Shown: in pieces, positions 37,189-49,695 of the stretch | How positions within the stretch are numbered: position 1 is the first letter of the stretch | Layout: every line of letters starts with the position of its first letter | Source: Ditylenchus dipsaci | Lineage: Eukaryota > Nematoda > Chromadorea > Rhabditida > Anguinidae | DNA: 64,000 nt | Direction: 5' to 3' | Assembly: GCA_004194705.1 (NCBI GenBank) | Contig: SADC01000852.1 | Coordinates: 434,001 to 498,000, forward strand | Notes under the pieces: model-generated | Told to the model about the DNA's origin: nothing | Databases searched by the model: none | What the model saw: the letters and a program-made list of their open reading frames with translations, nothing else | Translations under genes and position numbers: made by a program

Positions 37189-37343
37189 ATGCATGGCATC
37201 TTTAAGTTGGCCAATTGCCCTTTCCAACTAATTGTTAACTGGCTAATCGTTTCCTCTCTATTATTCACTCAATTAATAATGGTGGTTAAAAGCGAAGAAG
37301 AGGAGGACTGTCCAAAGGAATGCACTTGTAACCCACAAATGAG
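37189..37343 (+). pseudogene. LRR gene exon 1, duplicate A (one base short)
   Basis: Same signal-peptide exon as at 53422, but CCCC in TGTAACCCCAC is CCC, shifting the frame just before the donor. The downstream LRR exons are not linked within the copy. Confidence 0.75.
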
Positions 37344-38030
37344 GTGATTCTTTAACAATACTTTAAGAATTTAATCTTTAATAAATAATCAATTTCCAAG
37401 AAAACACTTGTCACATCATACCCTATTATATCTTACCCCAAAGATCCAAAAAATGCAAAATATTGAGTCTAGTGCTTGCTTATGTCATATGGCCTGGTCA
37501 CCGAATCTGCCGTATGTAAAATCGGACCTTATGCTAAGCCGTAATGGCATTTTGACTTCATGAATCCTTGGACATGCCAAAAGAACTTTAATACCAGAAT
37601 GCATAATTGAAAATTTATGTCAAATCAGCACTAGACTGTATACAATTATTGAATATAAAAAATTGAAGAAAAAAAGATTTTTGGAGATTTTTTAAGAGGG
37701 GTTTAACACTTAAAAGCCAGTTTGTGCTAATGAGAGCGTTTTGTTCAGATTTTCGCGCTGAAAAAGATAGGCGCAAGAAACTTCGGAAAAAATTTCCTAT
37801 TTGCAACTTTTTTTAGAAATCCATTGATGGACATTCTCAATTTTTAGTTGTTTTAGTTATTTGAGTGAAGTTTCTTATCCGAAAACAATTTTGTGTGACT
37901 GAAGCTCTTATCAGGTGCGGAATTCAACAGGGGCTCAAATAAATACAAACTTAGTCGGGTAAATTGCCGTATTACATGCAAAATATTACTATTTTTGAAA
38001 ATCCCATGAAATACAGATTTTAGTTCTTTC

Positions 38031-38315
38031 GTATAAATTAGGGTTGTTGAAATAGCCGGCTATTTATTTTTCGGCTATTTAGCCGGCTATATAGCCGGCT
38101 AAATAGCCGAAAATAGCCGAAAATCGGCTATTTATAAAAAATTAATGCTTAATTTCTTTCAAATTTTCTTATTTTTTTTTTATTTTTTCTAGTTTCTTTT
38201 GAAAATAGCTCATTATTCAAATAGCGGCTATTTACCGGCTATTTTGCCGGCTATTTTCGGCTATTTAGCGGCTAAATAGCCGGCTATTTAGCCGTTGAAC
38301 AACTCTAGTATAAAT
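38031..38315. mobile_element. hAT-type MITE of AATAGCCGGCTA repeats, copy A
   Basis: Target duplication GTATAAAT on both sides (38031-38038 and 38308-38315). Ends TAGGGTTGTTGAAATAGC and GCCGTTGAACAACTCTA; the interior is AATAGCCGGCT units in both orientations around a T-rich centre. Copies in B (49209-49482) and C (54271-54540). The matching arm at 54901 has no insertion and shows one GTATAAAT. Confidence 0.85.
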
Positions 38316-38514
38316 ACTAAAAAATCATTGGTATCACCGTTTGTATTTCAGTCCTTTTACTGCATCAGAAAGCGCAGACTCTGCGCATCATTTTTATACT
38401 ACAGAATACGGCAAATCATAGAACAAAGCAGTACCAGGATAAACAAATTGGTTAGTGCCCAGGCTTTTTTCGGGTTTATTCAAATTCGCGCCTTTCTTGG
38501 CGTTCTGTAATTTT

Positions 38515-39150
38515 AGCTAGGATAAATAACTTACTAACATCACTTTCAAGCATGTCAGTATGGTGCAGTGGAAACACTGTCAGTCCCCATTTTAATGACA
38601 CAGGTTCGACTCCCAGATGGTGCATTTTTTTAAATTTTCATTTTTGGCGTGCATGTGGGTATATTGGTGGAGAAGAAATACGCTTTCAAAGTCCTATTGA
38701 AAGTTTCTTTCAAATGAATCTTGGTCTGCCGTGCCGATAGCCAAATTGAGCAGGCGTCAGTTTCGTTGTTCGTAAAACAATAACTCTGTTCTGATCATTT
38801 TGTTGTGAACAAACACACTCATTGATTATTTGTCGTTTACAAATAAAAATACGCACTAGAAAAAATGAAAAATTAAAAAATGCACCATCTGGGAGTCGAA
38901 CCTGTGTCATTAAAATGGGGACTGACAGTGTTTCCACTGCACCATACTGACATGTTTGAAAGTGATGTTAGTAAGTTATTTATCCTAGCTGCCAGAATTT
39001 ACAATTTTCGAAGATCAATATCTCGGCGTAGACCGCTCCATAGCAGATTCTATGAGCGGGTACGTAATCACCAAGACTAGAGCTTTTTTTGGTATATAAG
39101 GTTCTCCAATAGGCAACGGTCGAGTGCTGCACTTCCCGTGTAAGAAAAAA
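38515..39150. repeat. tRNA-like foldback at start of copy B, spacer inverted
   Basis: The inner arms are those of 26008-26495, but the spacer (about 38630-38880) is the reverse complement of that in copy A: GGCGTGCATGTGGGTATATT lies left and TTTACAAATAAAAATACGCA right. The left outer arm of copy A is absent here. Confidence 0.85.
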
Positions 39151-40109
39151 TCTGGAAATTGTAAACTTGGGTTGGCCAGACCTGCGGACCAAATTTTGCG
39201 GACGCAACATTTGCGGACGAACATTTGCGGACCGACTTTTGCGTATCAGTACTTGCGAACAAAAATTTTCGGACGCAAAGTGACTGCGACTGAGTGACTG
39301 CGATTGAGGTCTAGGAAATCTTGCAGAATGAGAGAGATCTAGTTATATATATCGTCCGTAAACCCTCTTCCGCGAATTTTCGGTGTGCCTTTTACGATTG
39401 ATAACCCAGATATTTTAAAAGTCTGGTTTATATTTTTGCAGGGCTTACGGACTGAATATGAGGAAACCAGCCACAAATTGTGAAAAATCTGTAATTGTCT
39501 TACTTTTTTTGGCCGAGCTTGACACACTGAATAAGGTTATTTGTGAACTTTTCAAGTTAGATGCAAAGGAGCAATATGACAATAACCACTTCACTCAATA
39601 TGACTATTACCACCCACTCTAGTCTAATATATCCCCCTTATGTGACCCCACAATAGAAAGCTGCAGATGTGGGCTACACAATGGTGTAAAAATTTCTTAG
39701 TTCCGTACGCGAAAATGTTTCTTTTTTAATTAAAATAGCCTCGAATCACGTCTAATCAGTTCTGGAAAATGTTCGAAATGATTCGAGGCTATTTTAATTA
39801 AAATACCAATATTTTTGTGTGCCGAACTAAGAAATTTTTACACCATCTTGTAGCTAACATCCTCAGCTTTCTATCGTGGGGCCACATGAGGGGGGTACAT
39901 TAGACTAGAGTTAGGTGGTTATACTCATATTGAGTGGGTGGTTATAGTCATTTCGAGTAGAGTGGTTATACTACTATTTAGCCGTTAAAAATACATCAAA
40001 GTAAATACCATTACGGTTAGAGGGATGACTCCTTACTAAATTTGCTGTTAGAAAAAGGCTCAAAATTTTCGTTTTTTTACGTACGGTGTGTGAGATTTTG
40101 AATTTTCAG

Positions 40110-40264
40110 GTAACTACGAAAACCGTACTGTGTTCGAATCACTGGACATTGGTTGGCAGCTGCTGAGAATCTTCCCTCGAGAAATGCTAAAGCGAATCCC
40201 TGCCAAAACATTGGACAGCTACTATCCCCGAGGTGGACAGGGCGGGGCAAAAGAAGACAAGTGA
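40110..40264 (+). CDS. V-ATPase B exon 10, orphan copy B (intact)
   Basis: The acceptor (TTTTCAG) and all 155 bases are intact, ending [15 protein letters not shown] and TGA. YYPR near the C terminus is conserved in the family. No V-ATPase exons 1-9 lie upstream within the copy, so it could only be used by splicing from exon 9 over 15 kb, or it is an assembly duplicate. Confidence 0.8.
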
Positions 40265-42711
40265 ACAATCAATCTCCTCCTCCTATTATTCAAGTTATCC
40301 ATGTGTTATGTCTAATTTTGCTGTTCTGTAGTAGGCTGTTTGTAAGTAAATAAATCGAGAGTTGTGACATCTGAACTGCTGTGATTCCCCCATTCCCCAA
40401 TATAGCAATATTAGAGTCTACACGTCCTCCACCACCACTATAAGTTGATATTTGTCAGAATCACTCACTTCAGTCTTCCTGTGTCTAATTCCAACTTGCT
40501 TCCATACTTCATTGTCTGGCTTCTCCCTTTTCCAAATTTTATTTGTAAATCAACCTGATTTTTCTTGTTCTAATAAATGGCTTATAACTTTGGTGTTTAG
40601 AACTAAATAGACCATTAGTTTCGATAGACACGCGCAAAAAATTTAGGATCTCTCTCTCTGGTATATTACAGTAGCGTTTTGGGGGGGGGAAGTATATTAC
40701 AGTAGCGCCGAAAAAGTATACTTGAGTTAGCATAAAAGTTAAAAAAACATCGAACGATGTGCAACTCCATGCCATTCTACCCTTCAAAAATACTTATTTT
40801 TGCTTTAATAAACTGTCAAAGTATACTTCTTTTTTTTGAAGTAATTTTTCTGTGAAAATATTTGTATCACATTTCTTATGAAATTCTGACTCTGGAAAGT
40901 CACTAACCCAGGGATCCCATATCTACTTATTTATAAGAATTCTACTTATTTCGGCCCCCTCAAAAAAAAATCTGCCTTGAAAAAATTTCGACCTTTCGAC
41001 TTTCGACTTAAAAGTCGAAAGTCGACAACCCTACTTCTAAGTCATTAAAATACATAAAAAGTAGACAAAAAGGACAGGAAGACAGAAGGTTAACTTAGTT
41101 TTGTTAACTGTGGTATATCACGCAAACTAAGTTTGCGTACGAATGCAAAATTTTATAAATTTTGTAACTTAGGCGAAACCTTAGGCGCAGGGTAGTCCAG
41201 TGCCTTTAAGAGAACTCAAACGCTCAAACATATTTCTCGGACTACAAAATGTTTTACAAAGAAATGCAGCGTAGTCGTTTAAGTTACTTTGTGCCCGTTT
41301 TCGAATTCTCACCTTCTTTGAATTTCCGTTTGTCTTGCAGTTCGTAATACATTTTTTAGTCTTGGCTAGCTTACGCTGGCCTACTCTGAGCCTGAGGCCT
41401 AAGCCTAAGTTAAAAAAAATTTGAAAAAACATGCATCAAAGGCGCGAATTAAAAAAAAGGGTACAGAGTAACTCAAATGCCCCTATGTCCCGGGGTTCCC
41501 AGATCTCATTTTTGAGTGAGCGCCTTCGAAATTTCTAATATTTTAAAGAAAACTTGACTATGTTTTACTAAAAAAGCAAACGCTAATTTTGAAGCCGCTT
41601 ATTAAAAAACTAGGGGCAACAGGCGCCTATCGGCGCCACTATCAAATTTTAAAAATTACAAAAAAAAAATATTCGATCACATACCCTTGCCTGGCTACCC
41701 TTTTTCTGGTTAACCGTCCTCTTGGCTATCCTCCTCCTGGATAACTCCCTACTGGCTTTCCTCCTACTGGGTAGCCCCCTCCTGGGTGACTTTTCCCTAT
41801 ATACCCTCCTCCTGGTTGACTTCCTTCTTGGTACTCCACTCCTGCCTACCCTCCTCCTGGTTACCGTCCTCTTGGTCACCTTCCTACTGGCTACCCTCTT
41901 TTTGGGTATCCCCTCCTGCCTACCCTGCTCCTGGCTAACTTCCTCCTGTGTTTCTCTCTCCTGCTTCCCACCTACTGAGTAGCACCTTCCTTGCCACCCT
42001 CTTCCTAGATACCCCTTCCCGGGCTCGAGCATTGAAATCCACCAAAATCCAGGCTAAATCCACCACTTCTAATTTGGAGGGACTTAAAAACTTTTTTGGA
42101 GCCTACTCAATTTTCGTGTTTTGTACTTAAAAAGTAGCTAAGATATTGAATCTTAGGGTTCCGAAAAGATATCCGAGATAAGTTTACAAAAATTGGCAGA
42201 AAATCCAATTTGAACACGAAAATCAACCCAAAATCCAGGCTAAAATCCGCCATCTCCGATTTGAGCGACTTAAAAACTTTTTTTGGAGCCACCTCAATTT
42301 AACGGCTTTGTAGTTATAAGATAGCTAAGATATTAAATTTCAGGATTCCGGGAAGATATCCGGTATCAGTTCACAAAAATTGGCAGAAAATCAAACTTGA
42401 ACACAAAAGTGGCGACCCATGCCACATACTATATAGAAATAGAAGATCGGGGAATCCTGCCCTATGCCCAAAGAAATATTTGACATATTTGCCTTTTTGG
42501 CCTAAAAAGATATGCCAACGTCAGTTAAAGAAATGTATAAAACCTTACATTTTTACACAAACGCCTACGCAGCATCGAAAAAAGGTATAGTACCTTTGAG
42601 CATTTGCCTTTTCTCACCCAAAAAGAAAACCCTTCTTTTGACAGAATTTGTTAATTGGTCAGCAGTTGGGGTCGGCAGTTGAAATGGTCGGCAGTTGACC
42701 CTTGTTCTTCA

Positions 42712-43493
42712 CTGGGAACCAGTGTTGTGCGTTTGACTCGTTTGCGAGCGAGCAGCTCGCGTGAGAGGACGCGAACTGCTGGCTCGCCAAATAGCTATGT
42801 CCGCGAGCCATATGGCTCGCCAAGTTAAAGAACAAAGTGACAAGAGCTTCTTAGCTCGCGAGCCATTTGGCTCGCATCTATAATAAGCGTATGGTTCGGC
42901 TCGCGGAAAATATTGTTTGCTGAAATAAAGCTTAAATCCAGTCTATTTTTCATTTTATTCCATTTTTTGACTGATTTTTTTGCAAATATTAAGCTAGTAA
43001 CACTTTATTTGTCCTTTTATTTGTCTTTAAAGGACCATGCTTGTTGATGACAATGAGAATTTGGCAAATTCAAATGCGCGCGGGACACTTTTATTTCGTC
43101 TCGTACTGTACTCTTTTGAGTCGTTCAAAATAACTCAAAAGAGTACAGTGCGAGACGAAATAAAAGTGTCCCGCGCGCATTTGAATTTTCCAAATTCTCA
43201 TTGTCATCAACAAGTATGGTCCTTTAACAATAAATTGACGTTCAAAACTCACATAAAAAGCGCGAACCGAACCATTAGTTTTCGTTTGCGAGCCAAATGG
43301 TTCGCGATACAAATGGCTCGTATGGTTTTGGCTCGCGTTCGGCTCGCTTAAGAAAAACAAGTACGCGAGCCAATTGGCTCGTATATATAAAAAAGGCGAG
43401 CCATATGGCTCGAACCCATTTGCTTGCTAGGACATGCGATTTTAGGTCTTTCGTTTGGCTCGCGCGAGCCAAATGGACAACACTGCTGTGAAC
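42712..43493. mobile_element. hAT-type element (copy B)
   Basis: Same element and nested MITE (43027-43227) as in copy A, element proper 42720-43485, same target duplication. Its presence in A and B dates the insertion before their separation. Confidence 0.8.
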
Positions 43494-46400
43494 ATTTGCA
43501 CGGATCATCTTTGCAGAAAAAAGTTGTTCGTCCCAGTAAAGAAATTTTTTTGTAGAGACAATAGAAAAAATCTCCGCAAAATTTGTCTTGTGGAGACACT
43601 CGGGAAGTTGCGGATTTTATGTCAAATTCCCTCCCCCTAATAGTAAAACCTCTTTTTAAAATTGAAGGATTAATTAACGGGAGATCAATTAACCGAGGAT
43701 CAATTTACCGGGGGTGAATTTACTGCCGGCCATTCAAATGTTCTTTGTACAAACAATCTCCTGTTGTTGCACTTCTTACTTGTTCCATATCACTAGTCAT
43801 ATCACTCGGTTGCATTCATCCTCACCAATAAAACATATTCAGTAACAAAAGCCTCATTATTTTATAAATTTAGTATATGGGTGTCCCATAACCCCGTTAC
43901 ATTATAACGATATGGTGGCCGAGTGGACAGTGGCTCAGCGTCTGACCACTCGGGTGGTCGGTTCGATTCGATACATTGACAGGCTCATTTTTTTCCCCTG
44001 CAATACCACCTCCATTCCAGTGGAATACCCGTAAAAATTGAAGTGCAACCCCCCTACAAAGAGTATTTTTCTCTAAGCGTCCTATTTTGGGTTCCCTTGA
44101 TTTTTTTTCAGTTTTCTTTTTTGCAATGCGTAGCGCACTAACTTAGGCTTAGGTTTAGGCTTAGGCCTTAGGCTTAGATGAAAAAAGTCTGCTTAGAGAA
44201 AAATACTCTTTGCAGAGGGGGAGGAGGGGTTGCACTTCATATGCTGTCGGAATACCACCTAAATTTCGCTGGGATCTCACCTTATTGCCACTGGAACACC
44301 ACCAAATTCCCACACGCATCCGATGGAACTCCCACTGGTAATTTGGTGGTAAACCAGTGGCAATTAAGTGGGATTCCAGTGGAATTTTTTTACCTGTGAT
44401 CGCCCGGTCGAATTCCGAATTTTGGGCCCTATCCCTTGGAAATCTCCAGCTTCACTTAGGATGCTTTGCAACAGTCATAAAAGTATATAAAAAAAGCCAG
44501 AAGGCTTAGGCCTTAGGCTTAGATGAGACCAGAAGACCAGAAGGTCGGTCCAGCATAAACGAAATTCTGGCTCTCTTCTTAGTTGATGCTGTCTTCCTTT
44601 GCTCTGGCATCAGGTATTTTCTCTGTTTTGTTCCTTTTTTTCCAGCCCTTGGTTTATGTTGTTTTTAAAAAGACCAGAAAAAGATCACAATGCTAGTTAC
44701 GTAATGAACCAGGCAGAGGATACATCGGCAAATTTTTCAAAGGTGGCCGCGTAATTCTGAGGCCCGGGGTTCAACTCACTGTCAGGCCGGGCATGGGCGT
44801 ACCCAGCATTTTCTGAGGGGGGGGGTAGTCTAAATAGGCTAAAAATCTGGGGGATAAAATGGCAAAAAAAGTTGGGCGCTACTGTAATATACCATCCACC
44901 CCCCTCCCCCCCTCCAAAACCGACTTTTTAGGGATGGTCAAAAACCATTTTTACACAATAATTTCGCCATAAAAGGACCAGATAAGCAATTTAAATGGGA
45001 TGCGGGCTGTATTGGGAGGGGAAGGGAATAATACAGGGGCCACTTCTCGAGATGGTTGGGATCCTTAGAGTACTAATTCTCTAAGCGTCTAAGGGTACTT
45101 TCAAACCCAGGAACTTGTGGTGCAGGCATAAGTATAAGTACTTTTCATGGACCAAGCCGACCAGCGGGGTGGACTTCGCGGGTTTACACCTTGCCCTAGC
45201 ACTTTTTGAGTGCTAGGCTGAAATTTTGGATGCTGGACCTCTGGCCCGGCCTTATAGAACGACGGGAAATGCTCTTCGGCGAAAAAATAAATATGTTGAA
45301 CATAGTTTTGAATACTGGGGCCTACCGCATAAATAACTCTGGTATGCATGTTTTTTCATGCATCCAGAGTCGCTTTCGAGTGATTTGTGTCTAAGGTATG
45401 TGGGTGTGCGCATCTCAACTCCAAGCCCAAGCCCCCTGCATCCCCGAAGGGGGCGCAGGCTGCTTGAGAGTTAGAGATGTGCGCACGCACTTACCTTAGA
45501 CATGATTCCGAGAAGTACACTTGATCATAAAATGCATATAGAGTCTATTTTTGCCACGGCCCGAGTTGAACAACATGGTAAAGCAGCTAAAAAAAGTGGC
45601 CCCTGTATTATTCCCTTCCCCTCCCAATACAGCCCATAATCCCTTTTAAACTGCTTTTCTGGTCCCTTTATGGCAAAATTATTGCATAAAAATGGTTTTT
45701 AGACACTCCCAAAAAAGTCGGTTTTTGGGGGGGGGGGGTATATGACAGTAGCTTTTTTGGGGGGGGGGGGGTATATGACAGTAGCGTCAAAAGTTGAATA
45801 AGACTGAGAAAAAACTAAAAAGGCTAAAAAATATCTTGACGGGGGGGGGGGGGTGGCTATAGCCCGGCTAGCCACCACAACACCTCCCCCCCTTCCCCTG
45901 GGTACGCATATGGGCCCGCGTTTCTTTCAAGGTAATTGGACTCTTGGTAATAGATCTCCGTCCTATTTGATACTGATTTTCGTCCTACTTTTGAAAATAA
46001 TTTTTTTTTATGGTTACTTATTACGCCTTACTTTTCACCCTCTTCGTAAAATTGGCAATGGAACACAAATTGCAACGGTTTCTGTGAGATATTGCCAAGA
46101 ACCTTCTTCCACATAAGCAATTGAGCTAATTAGCCGGAAGAAACAAACATGGAAAACAAGCATGTCTGCTTTTTCAATCCAAAAGGAACACAATTTTTAA
46201 TTTATTTCACACAAAACAGGTGAGAAGTGGAGAAATGTTTCAAAAAATTATCTAAACTTATTTCTGAATAATAATTTTTCCCTTTGAGAGTGATGAAAGG
46301 TGGTTACATTTAACTGCCAAATCAAATGTTTTTTGTTTGGCTTCTTCCTTTGGCCAGTAGATGAAAGCAAGGGAGTAGTAGTTGTTTTCTTGTTAGTTAT

Positions 46401-48361
46401 CAACAAGCTAGGGGACAGGAGAGAGGAGCCTGAGATTTGGGTTAGTCAAAACTATATATAATGTTTATTCCTCCTCCTCCTCCTTCTTCTCCTGCCTGCG
46501 ATAATCCTCTGGCACTACTTACTTACTAGTTAAAACTCCCTTTCTTCCTACTGCTCCAATTGCCCGCCTCTGAATGTTGGCAGTTGGAGCTAGTAGTAGT
46601 CTTTTGCTGGGGCCTAAGGTGTTTCTATTTGACAAGTCTCGCCCCTATTCCCCCTTACATCTCATCTTTTCTTCGAATAATAATAAATACACCTTTTCGG
46701 ATGTCCAAAGCACGGATTTTTCTTACGTTTATGCTGGATTCGATGCTTTGCAATGAGGATATAATAGTCATTGCTGCCATTAATTTCGTTTTTATTACAT
46801 GTGCCTCAGTGGTATGAAGGCAGAATATGGTAAGTCAGGGTCATATTTTGGTTGCCTTGAGTAAGATTTGCAGGGAGCATTTTCTTTAAATATGAGTGTC
46901 GAGATATGGCTTTTCAAAAAAACGGCCAAAAATCGAAATTTATCCAAGATTTCAAATTTTTAAGGAATTATTTTTTTATAAGTCCATATCTCAACATTAA
47001 AACTTTCAAAAATTCTTTTGAAAAGTGGGGTTTTTAGCCCTCTATCTGTGCTACAAGATGGTGCCAGGATATTGTCGTTCGGATTTCAAGCTAATCAAAC
47101 TTTTAATCACTTAAAATAATGAAAATTCTTGTCACGCTCTCAAAATGACCACACCTGTTGTTTACAACCAAATGCTTATTTTTAAAAAATATTCTAGGTA
47201 ACTTTTTATACTATTTGAAAGATGAGTTCAGGGCTACAAAATTTTGAATATTTATTATGTTTTGAATATTTTAGAATAAAAAATTTTGCCGTTAAAAATG
47301 AAGCTAAAATTTAGCCTAAAATCATTAGTCACTCGCTAAGATTTCTTCAAACCGACGCTGAACTTTAGAAGGCTAGCAGACGAAATTCCCGAAGCGAAAA
47401 GCTGAATCTGTTAACAACAAACAAATTTCAGAATCTCACTTGTCTAACAAAAAAAAAGAACTCTGAAAATATATGAAAATTTCAATAAAAATTTACAAAT
47501 CAAAATCAGGAAAAAAAAACACCTTGTATAAACCTTTTATTAGGTCAAACTTTCTCGGATATCTGAATCTTTGCGCTGTGAACTGCCAGTTACCAATAAT
47601 TTGTCAAAGAAATTTTTTCCCGAAATATAAACTGATTCTTTAAAGGCCATGGCCACGTGTTCTGGATTACCCGCCGCCAATTCAAAAATTTGGCCAAGCA
47701 GTCACAAAGAGTCAAGAATAGTTTATTTATCACATCAGCACATCAGTACTAATCGATATAAGCTGATTGAAGCAAATTTTCTACGCTTATAACAGAGACA
47801 ACGTGTACCAAAGTTTGTGGGGGTATTCCAAAGTTGACTGCTGGGGGTTTACCAAAGGTGCTCCAAAATTTTTTGCCTAATAATTGAACTTCTGCATGGA
47901 TTTTACAGCTCGGTCTCTTACAAACCAAGGCCTAGAATTGAATTTTAAAGTATAGTTGTGTTGGAAACCAGTTAAAAATCCATACAGAAGTTCAATAATT
48001 AGGAATTTTTTTGAATTGGCGGAGATGATTGTTGTCGTAGATGGCAATGGCCCTTTAATTGCAGTTGACCGTGAATCCAGAGTTAATGGACTGTGGACAA
48101 GTTGTCTGTTAATGTATGACTATGAATCCATTGTTAGCTGTTAGATTATAGTTAAATCACAATGTTGTTTATATGCCATTAATAACAAAAATGACTGTGA
48201 AATCAAATTCTAGATTGACATCGGAAATGGTTAGATGTTATTGAGTAATTTATGTTTGTGTAAATTATGTGCCAAAATGCCATTGGCGTAGCTACTATGT
48301 TTGTTAGTGACTGCTACTGCTTTTATTATACGATTGGTTAGCTGTGGGGTGTTGTATTAGT

Positions 48362-48515
48362 ATGCATGGCATCTTTAAGTTGGCCAATTGCCCTTTCCAA
48401 CTAATTGTTAACTGGCTAATCGTTTCCTCTCTATTATTCACTCAATTAATAATGGTGGTTAAAAGCGAAGAAGAGGAGGACTGTCCAAGGAATGCACTTG
48501 TAACCCACAAATGAG
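48362..48515 (+). pseudogene. LRR gene exon 1, duplicate B (two bases short)
   Basis: Lacks an A in CCAAAGG and a C in the CCCC run compared with 53422-53577. Both losses are in homopolymers. Confidence 0.75.
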
Positions 48516-49695
48516 GTGATTCTTTAACAATACTTTAAGATTTAATCTTTAATAAATAATCAATTTCCAAGAAACACTTGTCACATCATACCCTATTATA
48601 TCTTACCCCAAAGATCCAAACAATGCAAAATATTGAGTCTAGTGCTTGCTTATGTCATATGGCCTGGTCACCGAATCTGCCGTATGTAAAAATGACCTTA
48701 TGCTAAGCCGTAATGGCATTTTGACTTCATGAATCCTTGGACATTGCCAAAAGAACTTTAATACCAGAATGCATAATTGAAAATTTATGTCAAATCAGCA
48801 CTAGACTGTATACAATTATTGAATATAAAAAATTGAAGAAAAAAAGATTTTTGGAGATTTTTTAAGAGGGGTTTAACACTTAAAAGCCAGTTTGTGCTAA
48901 TGGAGCGTTTTGTTCAGATTTTCGCGCTGAAAAAAGATAGGCGCAAGAAACTTCGGAAAAAATTTCCTATTTGCAACTTTTTTAGAAATCCATTGATGGA
49001 CATTCTCAATTTTAGTTGTTTTAGTTATTTGAGTGAAGTTTCTTATCCGAAAAACAATTTTGTGTGACTGAAAGCTCTTATCAGGTGCGGAATTCAACAG
49101 GGGCTCAAATAAATACAAACTTAGTCGGGTAAATTGCCGTATTACATGCAAAATATTACTATTTTTGAAAATCCCATGAAATAACAGATTTAGTTCTTTC
49201 GTATAAATTAGGGTTGTTGAAATAGCGGCTATTTATTTTTCGGTATTTAGCCGGCTAATATAGCCGGCTAAATAGCCGAAAATAGCCGAAAATCGGCTAT
49301 TTATAAAAAAAAATTAATGCTTAATTTCTTTCAAATTTTCTTATTTTTTTTTTTTATTTTTTTTCTAGTTTCTTTTTGAAAAAGTACTCATTATTCAAAT
49401 AGCGGCTATTTCCGGCTATTTGCCGGCTATTTCGGCTATTTAGCGGCTAAATAGCCGGCTATTTAGCCGTTGAACAACTCTAGTATAAAGTACTAAAAAT
49501 CATTGGTATACCGTTTGATTTCAGTCCTTTTTATGCATTCAGAAAGCGCAGATCTGCGCCATCATTTTTATACTACAGAATAACGGCAAATCATAGAACA
49601 AAGCAGTACACACGGATAACAAAATTGGTTGTGCCCAAGGTTTTTTTCGGGTTTATTCAAATTCGCCCTTTCTTGGCGTTCTGTAATTTTAACTA

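Larger units (their letters stand above)
38515..49695 (+). repeat. Tandem block, copy B (11.2 kb)
   Basis: Starts at CTAGGATAAATAACTTACTA directly after the end of A. It lacks the MULE of A, holds an intact V-ATPase exon 10 and a broken LRR exon 1. From about 47.6 kb on, one-base insertions and deletions become frequent. Confidence 0.9.
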
